This document shows, piece after piece, positions 40,011-51,568 of a stretch of 64,000 bases of DNA (within the stretch, counting starts at the first letter, position 1; each line of letters opens with the position of its first letter). Position numbers and translations under genes: made by a program. The notes below the pieces were generated by a model that worked only from the letters and a program-made list of their open reading frames with translations, was not told the DNA's origin and ran no database searches. The stretch is from Chromobotia macracanthus (Eukaryota; Chordata; Actinopteri; Cypriniformes; Botiidae), in contig JAZGTH010000008.1 in NCBI GenBank assembly GCA_036877525.1, positions 5,576,501-5,640,500 of the forward strand, written 5' to 3'.

Positions 40011-40909
40011 TGTGGTTATGCACGTTGATGTGTAAAACTGGTTTGGTTTAATTAATTTAATTAATTTTACCGCTTTGGTTTTTGCGTTTCTTTTAAGGAA
40101 AAACGAGCCAGCACTGAACAGACAAACCTTCTTGTCCTCTTAACCATACTTTAGCGTATTTCAAAGCTTTACCATTCACATTATAGAAATAGAAATCAAA
40201 TCCCCGTAACACAGTTCTCCAAACTTCAAGGCTAAATCTGAAGAGAAATCGCTGCTCAGATGTGTAGGCTATATTTGTTTTTGTAGATATGTTCATAACT
40301 GAAGTCGGTACTTTGTATAGTTCCCTAGTGTGCTACCTCTCTTCTTCTGTCAGAAATGACGGAGTTACATACTTCCTTCAGTTCTTTTCTCCTGGGACAA
40401 CACAAAGTGCTCTGTCACAGTATAACAGTACTGCCAGAGAAATACAGTACATGAAAGCACCCATGAGAGAACGGGAAGTTTTTCCCCCTTTCTCTTCCTG
40501 TCTCACGGATCTTCAGATCTTACCTTTGCGCAGTTTTTGTGATTTTTATCTGGTAATGCTTTGAGGATTGATTTCTCACTCCCCCTTAAGGATAGTGTAA
40601 GATGTCCATCATTGTTTACATTTTAGTTATGCTTCTTTGAAAGTTACTTTCTGTACTTTTCTGAAGACTTATGTTTAGTATTTGATTTGAAATGTTTACC
40701 TGTGGTGTTTGGGATTCCTCAACCTTTAAGTGCTAAACCTGGTGACAACGTTGAGATTTACTGACCATGTAACTTGAAGGCTACAGCACTAGATGGCAGA
40801 GTAGTTCGACTAAAGCTTCGTCCCGAGTTTATCTGTGAACAGAATAATTGTTCTGACTAAGAGAAAACAACTTCCATAAACACTATTTTACAAAAAAATA
40901 GAAAACATC

Positions 40910-40914
<5 letters not shown>

Positions 40915-40989
<75 letters not shown>
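40915..40989 (+). repeat. (TA)n microsatellite, about 37 units
   Basis: Uninterrupted TA run of about 75 bases, flanked by AT-rich sequence. Confidence 0.97.
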
Positions 40990-40993
<4 letters not shown>

Positions 40994-41975
40994 CTATTAA
41001 CTATTACTATTATAATTTTATTATAACTATTATAATTTCATTTGACTGATTTATTCTGTTCCTTTCCATATATGATATATCATAATGTAACGCTAAGGTA
41101 TTGTGATTTGGTTTTATAACAAAATTAAAGACAGGCCATAATTGGGTTTAATCATAGCTAACTATGCGTTTGGATAAAGCAATACTTTTAATTCAACACT
41201 TTTGAGATGTTTTGATATAGCAGAATATATTTGTAGCTAACCAAGCTGAGACCTTATTAAAATACAATATTCTGACATCTTGGTTTAAAGATACACCCCA
41301 TAAAATCCTCATAACAGAGTGACACTGTAAAAAATAATAACTTTAAATACTCTCATGTTAATTTAATGTAGAACCATACCTACCATAATCTTATCTGTTT
41401 TTTTAGAATCTAAAATAATGGGTTTTGTTGCAAGGGGTTTTGCTATTGTTACAAGCCAAAGAGCTCACATCTGGTGCTATTTTTACTGGTGTTTTAACAG
41501 TGTACTTCATAGAACTGCTCACCCACCAACTTGCTGCTTGCTAGAAACTGTGTGTGTTCATACTGACATACAGATACTTGTTGACTAATTTTAAGCATGA
41601 CAGAGCAAGTGAGCCTATTGTGCTTGCCACTCTTGTTTCCCCAGCAGCTATCTGAAACATTGTGAGCACACAATCTTACGCTCAGAGTTAGCACGTCTCT
41701 GTAGCTCATGGTGCTCCTCACATGTGAGCTTAACCAATAGAAAATCGTCAGAAACCTTTAAACACTGACAGACACAATCTCCTGCTGGGAATGAAATCAT
41801 TGACCAGGCAGTCCAACGGAAACAAAGGCACCTGAAGGTAGGCATGATCAGATTTTACTGATATTCTCTGTTAAACAGGGAAAAAGTTTGATGAATAATT
41901 CTGGGATTTGTTGTCAGTTTAACTGCTTCTAATCTGTGAAGAGATTGACTTTCGTTTTATGATTTAGGGTATATT

Positions 41976-41996
41976 GTGTGTGTGTGTGTGTGTGTG
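41976..41996 (+). repeat. (GT)n microsatellite
   Basis: About ten GT units. Confidence 0.9.
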
Positions 41997-44900
41997 CTCA
42001 TAAGAAAATAGAAGAACTTAAGTAAACAGTCACAGCACAGAAATTGAACTTCTAGCCTCAAGACACCAAACCAATATCCGTCACTTTACTTTTAAGTCTC
42101 GTCTTGTTTGTTGATCAAACTTTGTCTATGAAAACAGCTACAATTGCTTGACTGTTACAACAACCCCTTCGAGCAATCCAGGGATGTGTGACATTTGGCT
42201 TTTATCCTCTTAAGTTTATGCAATTATCATCAAAATGAACCAAACATCAAAGATTTTGGTTCATCATGAAAAACAGACAATTCTCTGATGTTGTGGTTCC
42301 ATCTTTAAATGTAGAGTTGACCCCTCATTCTTTAGGTGTAGTAGAAGGATATGTGAATTCCTGCTCCAATATATTGACCTGTATTTGTTGAAGGCCCACT
42401 GGCTGACCTTCACATGGGGAATAGGAGCCTTCACATGTGACGTTGTTTACAGCTACCATACAAGATCCCAAGCCAGCAGACAGCAAAGTTGCATCCCATT
42501 ATCACATAGTACACAGGGGGAGTTTCTCAGCGCCATCATGCTTAAAAAATTGGCTGTGAATGACTTTAAAGTCAACAGATGCACAATGTGTTTAGATTTG
42601 GCTGTAGACAGTATGTCCCCACCAAAGACATTAAAGCGCAGGTCATACTACCCTAACAATATAATATAATTTAATATCAGTTTCATGTATGTTTTTTTTT
42701 CCTAAAATTAAATTGGGGGTCTTTCTCTCAAGGGAAATATCAGAGAAATGGGAGGTTTAAATAAAAGTTTCAATTTGCCAAAACTTAATCTCACTGCTGT
42801 CTAGGGAAACCAGTTGAGATACAGATATTTTTCCCTCAAGAACATAAATGTTATAAACATTTCAACAGCAGATAAATACATACATACTCTACAGACAAGA
42901 AACTAGAACAACTGATTAGCTATAACAGGTAACTTAACTGTACTTAGAACAATGTGTGTCTGTAGGCTATAGTTTAATTTAAAAATTTGCCTCTATAAAA
43001 CAAATATATACAACCCTTATAACAACCCAGTTTACTGTGTCTTCAAAAGGTTCAGACCCACATTTTATCACAGCCCTTCCTTTGCTGGATGGGCACAGAC
43101 AGCTTTGAAGTGCCAGCTGAAGCCTACTTACACAATATGGCACCTCATTCCCACAATTCCTAGGACATTTTGGCCTTTTTGAGGTGGGTTCAGAATCTCA
43201 AAAAAAAAAACAAATTAATGAGCTGAAAGGCAACATTTGGTCTAGCAGTAAGAATAAGGTTAAACAAGTACAAATGACCTTCTCATTGAAGCAAACCTCT
43301 ATTACAAAGGACATTTATTTGACAATAACAACATGGTGCTTTAGATGACACAAAGCACAATTGACATTGTTCTGCTTAAAGTGGACCTAAAGCTTGACTT
43401 TTAAACCTCGTAATTGTCTGTAACCCAGTGCTTTTATGAGCTTGTTCAGGAATAAACCTATAAATTAACAGAACCCTATAATTATTCTGACCTTGGGCTA
43501 AGTGTGTACTCTGTCAAATATTTCCACCTGACCCCTGTCTAGGATTTGTCACTGAAGGTCTGCTAGTGTTGACACGCTACTGTTTGGAGATATATTGGGG
43601 AAAGCATGTATATAGCTAGATGGTTATGGAGGTTCTGACAGCACCAAAAAGCTCTGTGACACCAGATGTTCTTCACAGAAAATTCCTTTTAGTTTTTTTG
43701 GGGGGAACAACTGCACAAGCACATTTACTCATCTTAGGTTGTGTGATCTGTGAGTGTCTGATGATTCTGTCCCCCAGAGAAAGGCAGTTTTCAAGAAGTA
43801 GGCACTGAACTGTCCGGCACTTCTTGTCTTTGTCCAAACACAATGAGAATGCTTCAGTAATGTGCAGATGTCTACAGGGTCACCATCACCCGATACAATA
43901 AAAGGACTGCATGGCTTAGATGACCTTTAGTGGGGTGGAAATGGTTTTGAAGAAAGAGTAACTGTAAAAACAAGCAGTATAATTAAATAATATGATGTGA
44001 TCCAGTTGGCCACTTTATTTCATAATGGCTTGGTGGCATGATGTTATTGTGCATGTTTTAAGAGTGTTTAGTTCATACTGTATGTTTTAACTGCCTGGCT
44101 GTGACAATGATTCAGAGGTCATTGGTCTCTTGTATGTTTAACTTGTCAGCTGTAAGCTCATGGCTATGTTTACAGGCAGTTTTAACACTTTGGCATCCCT
44201 CTTATGTCTGTTATGCAGACCTGTTTAGTCATTTTTTGAAAGAGGGTCCAATGGTATTATCATCATGTGTATTGTGTTGATGTCAGTCTGTTAAACATCA
44301 TACTGGTTTGGAACAACATAACAATGAGTAAATGATGACAGACATGACCTTTATATATTTCCTAAAGCACTGGTCTAAAGCACCAACTGTCATTATACCA
44401 GCTTTAATACTGTAAAATCTCACTAAGATCCAACTAGGGCTAGATGACAAATAGGGCATCCATTACAACAGAGAAAAGTTGGCCCCCATTTAAAGTTACT
44501 ATTAGTAATTTGGCAGCTACATGTAGAAAAGTCCTGCACACTGTAGTGCTATAACTAGTGCAATGAAAAATGTTAGACTCTCAAAAGCTGCTTGCAGTTA
44601 AATGTGATTATTCTATTTTAGACTTTAGCTTGATTGTTAAGACAAACAGCAATAATGGAGGAAGTGTTTTTATTGACTGTAGGCGAACTTTGATTGCATT
44701 CATCAGCATGTGTTCAAAAGAGTCAAACTCAGCAACCTAGTGCAGGCAGAGATCCTGTGGAGAATAACTTAGATGTTCTCTTAGTTTATGATGCAAGTAT
44801 GAATTAATTGTACAATATTGATAAACATGTCAAAAGAGTCAAAACAGGATCAAAACAGTTTTGTTTGTATCTTACAAAACATAATGCTGTTACAGCTCAA

Positions 44901-45017
44901 ATGAGCATTTTCATAATCAGTATCTTTATCTTATTTTCCAGGTAAAATAACTAAATATCCTAAAAAACAAGATACATTTGTTTACTTATATAGTTGTATA
45001 GTATACTTATATAGTTA

Positions 45018-45051
45018 TATAGTGTTATACACAAATGTGTATAACACTATA
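45018..45051 (+). repeat. Perfect 34-bp palindrome
   Basis: Arms of 16 bases (TATAGTGTTATACACA and its exact complement) around AA. It is preceded by TATAGT-rich imperfect repeats (44990-45017). It could extrude as a cruciform; no function is evident. Confidence 0.9.
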
Positions 45052-48000
45052 ATGTGTGTTTACAGAGAATAGATCTTGAATTTAGGTTATTTTTCATGCA
45101 CCATTGACAAGTAGTTTCATGTTTTAAGCAGACACCTCACTAAATTAAATATAACAAAAAAAACAAATTGCTAATGGGGTACGAAAATTAAACGTAAGAT
45201 AAATGCTCTGAAAATGTTACATTATTTAGATTGTTAAATAAATATCTTTATATTCTTTAAGGGTGCTTAGGATATTAAAGGAAAACAATACAAAGATACT
45301 GATTAAGACTGTAAAACGTCTGGCAAGCCATTTCTGATTCTTTCAGCAGCTTGACTCATCTCTATGTCTTGTGTTCTGGACTCTGCTTTGTGATTTCTCC
45401 CTGTTGTTTAGGTGTCATTACCCCGTGACTGCAGCTGTCTGAATGAGTCTGAGTGACTGTGATTAACAGTCTGCTGACTGGATCTCTGACCAGAAGCAGA
45501 GCTGGAGGAAAACAGCAAGTTTTACTTTCGCCAATTGATGGCTGCTGTCGAGAGCACTCTGCCTTCTGGCTCAAAAGGGTATTGACAAACGGACAGACCA
45601 TGCTCTCCTCCAGAGTGGTGTGTCAATCTCTCATAGCCAGTTCATCTGGTTTGTTAAATAATCTATGTGGCTGTTGTCGTACCTGCCAGGGAAGACTTTG
45701 TGATTTGAGGTATTTCAGCATGCAGCACCATATATAAAGACCTTGAGATAGAGCCAAAGGATTTGTTGTCTTTATGTGCTAAAAGGAAATTAGCTCTGCC
45801 CGTCCTAGTGTTCTATACACTCTCTCAATGCTGAGCAAATATTTGCTGAACTGAGCTGAACCCTAGCTGTCTGAGCTGCTGTCTTTAGTGACAGGTAGAA
45901 TGTGGCATAATACACCCATGAAAATGTTGTTGATGCCCCTTGCACCCTAAATGACAACAACATTTGAAAATATGGGCTGTGATGCACTGCTGTTTCTTCA
46001 CACACATTACGTACATTGGGGACTATTGATTCAACAGCTCACCCATCAACACGAGTGAGAAAGATGATGTGAGAATGGTGTATATTTAAAAACATTATGC
46101 TGACCAGACAGCATAATGGCTGAAATGTTATAGCTTTGCTGCTTTTCCATAAAAAGAATCACAAAAATATATGTGTTTTTGCATTGATCAATCAAATGAC
46201 TTGAAGAACTTGAAGAAACATGCTTATACTAGATTTTTCTGTGGACTTATTTTTGTCCAGCATGTTTGATTGCGAAGCTGTTATTTTTCAATTTCTTTGC
46301 ATGTAGTAATTGTTTATTTTAAGTTAAAATGAAATAAGCTCTTCACAGTTCCGTGAAATTTTTTATTTTCCGTGAGGTTCATGCAGTATGGTCTTCAGCA
46401 AGCAGGTAATTTAGTGGATAAAGCTTTGCCAGAAGACAAATTTTAGCTGGGTGAGGTTTCTCCTTAGAAAGTGGCACAATAATTACATTTGTCACTGTGT
46501 TCATCTGAATTCTGCTCTTCTTGAATCAGGGTCCAAAAATAACATCCAGCTGGTGTCAGACTGGAAATACCACGTTCCACAAGTGAGTAAGGCAGTTACT
46601 TGGATGTGTTTACGGGGGGTAATAAATGTTATCATCTAGACACCATCTTTTCAACATGCAACTCTCCAAATGCCCTGCCCTGCCATGATACACTATAACA
46701 AAAGCTTACGAACCAAAGTGACGACACAGTTTGTTGTTTCGACCTCAGTTACATTTTTTTACACTTAGTCTACCAATATTTACAACCCACAGATTATCAA
46801 AGGCACCCTTCCTCCTCCCACACATATTTAAAGATAATCATGGCGCTGATGGTTGTAAATTTGATGTTGTACAATGTGTGAGGCATGTATTGCTGCGGTG
46901 ATGTCAGACTCCAGCTGCTGTGGGCCGTGACACAGATAGTCTTGAGGATTCACATAAGTTTCCTTAGACCATCTGCTTCTTAGTGCAGGAATTACAGTAG
47001 GGCTAACTAGACCGTGCTAATTAGCCACAATTTGACCCCTTGATTTGGAGTGTGCATTGCATTTTCACTATACAATTGTAAATATACCATTTTAAAATGA
47101 TTCAGAAGCTTCTCTGAGCAAATAACTGTGATGAACTTCTCAGAAGGGACATAAGACTGGGGTTTTACTTTTTCTAATGTGCTGGACAGATTAGTTTATA
47201 ATTACAAGTCTGCGCATTTCAACACAATTCAGAATTTATATCAGTTTATGATCAATTTAAATTAGACAGCTGTATGTGAGAACGATATATAACAGTATAA
47301 GTTTGTTTATATTTTAATGTATCTGAATTATGTACATTTGTCATTATAGAAATGTTCCTGCTATGATGTAAAAAAGAATAGAATTCTGCTACTTAATGTT
47401 ATTATTTAAAAAGCAGTTAATAACTAAATAAAATATATACTAAATATACCTAAATATACTTATTAAACAAACCCATCTCCTTACAATCATCTTTTCTTAA
47501 TCTTTTTGTTCTTCACCTAAACGGTGAGGGAATTTCCACAGTAGCCACTTACACATAATAAATGATTCATTCAGCTTTAAAATTAGACTTGAGTGCTGGG
47601 ATAGTCACAAAACTTTGTTTACGCAAACAGTGTTTATCATCAAGTTAAAACTTGCATGTCTCACAGCTGTCTTATTAAAACTTTGTAAATTTCTCGTTCA
47701 AATCATATTTTGCATTTATGTCATCAGTTCAAACAGTTTGAGGACCAGAACTATGTTGTTTGTTGTTTTGTTGGTTTCATCAATCAAACTTGTCTGTATA
47801 TACGACTTCTCTTTGGCAACATATATTTGCATCTGCTGTGCAAAACAAAGCATTTATATTTCAAACACTCTCATATGCATGTGTTTAGATAACATTCGCA
47901 CTCCAGCCAGCAGCATTAAAAGACTCAAAATAAAAATCTCATTAGTGTAATAGACCTGAAAATGCTCCATTAAAAGGTAATTATGTTTGTTTGATGAGAG

Positions 48001-50092
48001 CAGTAAATTAGCACAGAAAGAAATGGTTGTCAAGATCTAAGCCAGTAATTGAATAGAGTTTTCAGCTTGAAAACAATGTCTTTTGTGATCAGTTTCACTG
48101 TGTAAACAGCCAGTGATTAACCGTCAGTAAGTATTGGCATCTTTTGATGACACTGCTTCTACCTAATTAATTTTCTAATTAACAACACAGATGAGAACTT
48201 GATTGATTTGCCAACTTTCCAATGTGTCAGATCCCTCCCACAAATGATCCCTTCAGACATCTGATAGTTCCAGGGACCAGAAACTATAGGAATATTGGTC
48301 ATCTTGTCACACCATAAACATCCTGTAAAAGCACATTTTACCTTGATATTTTCTAACCTTGTAACACATTTGAGAATACTGGCTATCAGTTTTTTTAACA
48401 TACCTACATCTGTTACCTCTGAGCTGTTGGGTACACATTGATTCAGTCAGCTTGAAATATTTCATTTACCCTGTTTTTAACCTCATCACTGTTATTCTTT
48501 GGAGCCTCTGTTTTTGTCATTAGAGCCATAATTTCATGCAACATTAGTTGTGTAATTGTGTGTTAAATAACAAGGGTGAGCGAAGATCACATTGCTAATG
48601 AATGCAACATTGTTAATGAGACTCAATGGACACAAAAGCATAGTTATGTATAGCTAACTCAGACAGTAAAGTGGCATAAAGACAGCCAATTAGATTAGAG
48701 CTTGCTAGATCGAAAAAGAGCTTTCAAGCTTCACATGCAATATGCATCAGGCGGCCAGTGAATGAACTGTGTTGGCGATCCGTGGGCAGAGGAGTTCAAT
48801 GTGAGTTTTAGCTTGAGATGTAAAAATGTTTACTGTAAGTAGAGAAAAGCAATGCATTACAGTACATTAAACTCTGGTTTTATCTCACGGGTGGTGTTGC
48901 GCTGAAACACCTGGGTCTAATGCAGACAGTTGGTGGGAAAGGGTAATAATTATTTATCATTTTCAGGTGTCAGACTTCCAGAAGGCAGCATTAGCACATC
49001 GTTTAGCCAGACAAAATGACAGAGGAACAGCCCACCATGGAACAACACATTCCCGTCTCTCTGCACCAAGATAAAGGGCCTAAAAATGACTAAAATAGAA
49101 TCCCTTCAATGTTCTTAATTGTTTCCTGACATGGTCCACTCCTTGCGGATCAGTGTTTCGTAGCTTCCAGCTTGTTCTCCACAATGTTATTCCCACCAAG
49201 CTATAATGTGGAGAATCAACAGCAGCTCATAAATTACTGTAGTGACAACATGGGTTCAGAAAAATCCTATGATGCACAGCCTTATCGTATGATCCAGATG
49301 TTTTTGGTGACTGCCAAACGTCTATTTTTTGCTAAACAAAAAAAAAACAAAAAAATGTACCCATGCAAGGTCAAAAAACAACACTGCTCAGGACATACCA
49401 AGCTTTTTAAAGGCAGCCATGTTATATTAAAAAACTGCATGTGGTTCTCCTGGTGCTATTTTGTGTTGCCATGGCCACATATTATAAGCAACTTTAGGCT
49501 TTTATTTTGGGCATAAAAATATGGTCATATGGTCACAGGTTGCAGTTTCTTGGACTTACTTCCATAATTAAGTCACATATTTGGGTTTCTTTAGTGCTTC
49601 AGCTCTAGAGTACAATAATGTCTGACCAAACAGAAATACAATAGTCAGTTGTCAAATACTATATGTCAAACTGCAGTTCAAACTGAATTATTATTAATTA
49701 CTTGAGCTTGTTTACTGTTTTTTTTTGTGTCTTGATTGCTTGTTTTTCTAGCAATATCTGGCAACACATTTTTGCCCTGCGTGCTGCTGTTTCTTTGCCA
49801 GGTGTTTTGCAGGGGGACGGTTGGTTGTCTTGGGTCAGCCTACTTTCTGTCTGGCTCAGCATGATTTCTAGGTTATCTCTCTGCTGCTCCACATTGCAAG
49901 TAAGAGAGTCAGCACGTACAGATGATATGTGGAGAAATCCTACAGTGACATTTACTTTACTGTGGTATTTTCTAACACAGGGCAGAGACCTTGACACTGA
50001 AATTTATTAGACGCTCATCTAGATAATGTTGCCATGAAGCCAGAGTTGAAACAAATAGCTCAGATTGACAAACTTGAGTAACGAGAAAGTAC

Positions 50093-50270
50093 CATATTAA
50101 CACAAAATGTTTTGATAATACCATGTTTTTTAGACATGATCCAAGGCAGTACCATGACTTTCGTTGAAGTGCCTAAAGTTCCATATAGATACCATGGTAC
50201 AGCTCATATGTAATGAATACCATGGCAATTTACAGTTTGATAGCATTATTGTACATGGTACATTTTGAGC
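50093..50270 (+). repeat. 'TACCATGGTA' dispersed repeat block
   Basis: Repeated short motifs ACCATATT, ATACCATG, AGTACCATGAC, ATACCATGGTAC, ATACCATGGC and ACATGGTAC occur over about 180 bases. It resembles a known fish repeat style with palindromic TACCATGGTA units. Confidence 0.45.
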
Positions 50271-50371
50271 ACTATCAATTAGAATTATATAGTTGTAAGG
50301 GAAACACAATGCTTTTCAATGTCAGGCAGAAAGAAAATTGTTTTAGCATACTTTTGCCCAGGTGATGATTG

Positions 50372-50575
50372 TGAGTAGTTCACCCAAAAATGACTATTCT
50401 GTCATTGTTTACTCATATACCATGTAGTTTCAAACCTGAATAAGGTTATTCTTTCTGTGGAATTAACAAAAGTGTGTGGAACAGCCCAAACTTTAAGTCA
50501 TTATTTCCAAAAAGGGTGAGTAGAAAATGACAGAATTGACATTTTCTTTCCTTTGAATTTTTATTTTTCTTTAAA
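50372..50575 (+). mobile_element. Diverged TTCACCC-family element
   Basis: Left arm 'AGTTCACCCAAAAATGAC' and 'TCTGTCATTGTTTACTCATA'. Right arm 'GGGTGAGTAGAAAATGACAG', ending in 'TTTCTTTAAAG'. The terminal sequences are decayed, but the foldback arrangement is clear. Confidence 0.45.
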
Positions 50576-51515
50576 GCTACTGAGGGATTTGAGAGTCATG
50601 TGACCAGCATAATTTCTCACAATTCCTCTATATATAAAATAAAATTAGCAATAAAATAAAATAAAATTAGCTTTTTAAAAACAATTTTGTCAATTTATAT
50701 GCACATTTCCTATTAAGTGCTTTGTGCACTCCATTAAAACAACTGGTTTGCATGTCAAATGATCTCACCCTATTTACAGACATGCACACATGTTTCTGAA
50801 TCAAATAGCATCTGAGAACACAAGCATATGGTCCAAAACACCTGTGTTGCCTTGATGCTGCAGGACTCTCCATCATCACCAATCAGCAACAGGGTGCTGG
50901 AGAGGAGGAGGGTTTGAGTGTCTCTCTCTCTATCTCTCTCTCTTCCTCTCTGTCAGGGCTGGAGGAAAGGTTCAATGCTGTGAATGGTCTCCCTCTCACT
51001 GCTTACTCCTCTCATTATTATTTTCCATCCTGTCAGTTGCCAGCCCATGAATAGTCAATAACAAACCAACAGGCAGGCAATGAAGGACCAGATGTTCAGA
51101 TCAATGGTCGGTGTGAGATATTTCCATGAAGAGCCGGCTCTTACCACGTGTGTCAAACCTTGCCTCACTATCAAGGATTGTATTTTGACACTTTTCTCGA
51201 CTGATGGACTTACAATGTTGGTCAACTATGATTCGTTTAATACTGTGATTGTAAAAGTGTGCCAACGAGCTTCGTAATGGACCTATGAAGAGCTGAATCT
51301 TCACGGAGAGTCTGGAATAATCTCTGACACACAAGGCTGTTTGTTTTAGATGCTATAAAAACACATTGGTCTTTTGGTATCAGGGACAGTGTGCAAGCAG
51401 ACCTGTGTTGAGGGAGGCACATGGTGGACTAAGAGTGTGTTTTTCTGTCAGGTCCCCCCAAGACTGTTTCACGAGTGCTTCACAGAGAGCTGCACACAGT
51501 GGATTAGCTGGAAGA

Positions 51516-51568
51516 ATGTTTGTATGGGCTGGAGGCAAAGGAGCTCAAAGATCAGGAAGTGAGAGGAG
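51516..51568 (+). CDS. kcnmb2: kcnmb2 coding exon 1: start codon and inactivation-ball peptide
   Basis: Seventeen codons plus two bases, reading MFVWAGGKGAQRSGSER and then a split Arg (AG|G). The donor is AG|GTAAAG at 51569. The start at 51516 has A at -3. It is chosen because it reproduces the beta-2 N-terminus, even though the frame stays open upstream to about 51366. In mammalian beta-2 the hydrophobic Phe-Ile-Trp after Met plugs the BK pore and causes fast inactivation; here it is Phe-Val-Trp, a conservative change. A good splice acceptor (pyrimidine run, then CAG ending at 51451) sits 64 bases upstream, so this exon probably carries only part of the 5' UTR and follows a non-coding exon. 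Confidence 0.88.

Larger units (their letters stand above)
40011..51451. other. Non-coding stretch upstream of kcnmb2
   Basis: No recognisable coding exon. It may contain kcnmb2 5' non-coding exons. A segment ending CACCTGAAG|GTAGGCAT (donor at 41837), preceded by a weak acceptor near 41740, is the only candidate noticed, with low confidence. A long pyrimidine run ending TCTGTCAG at 50956 is a possible acceptor. Confidence 0.5.

Noticed and set aside
47615..47950. 111-residue hydrophobic frame on the + strand
   Set aside because: The hydrophobicity follows from T-rich sequence. There is no motif, signal-peptide logic or splice context.
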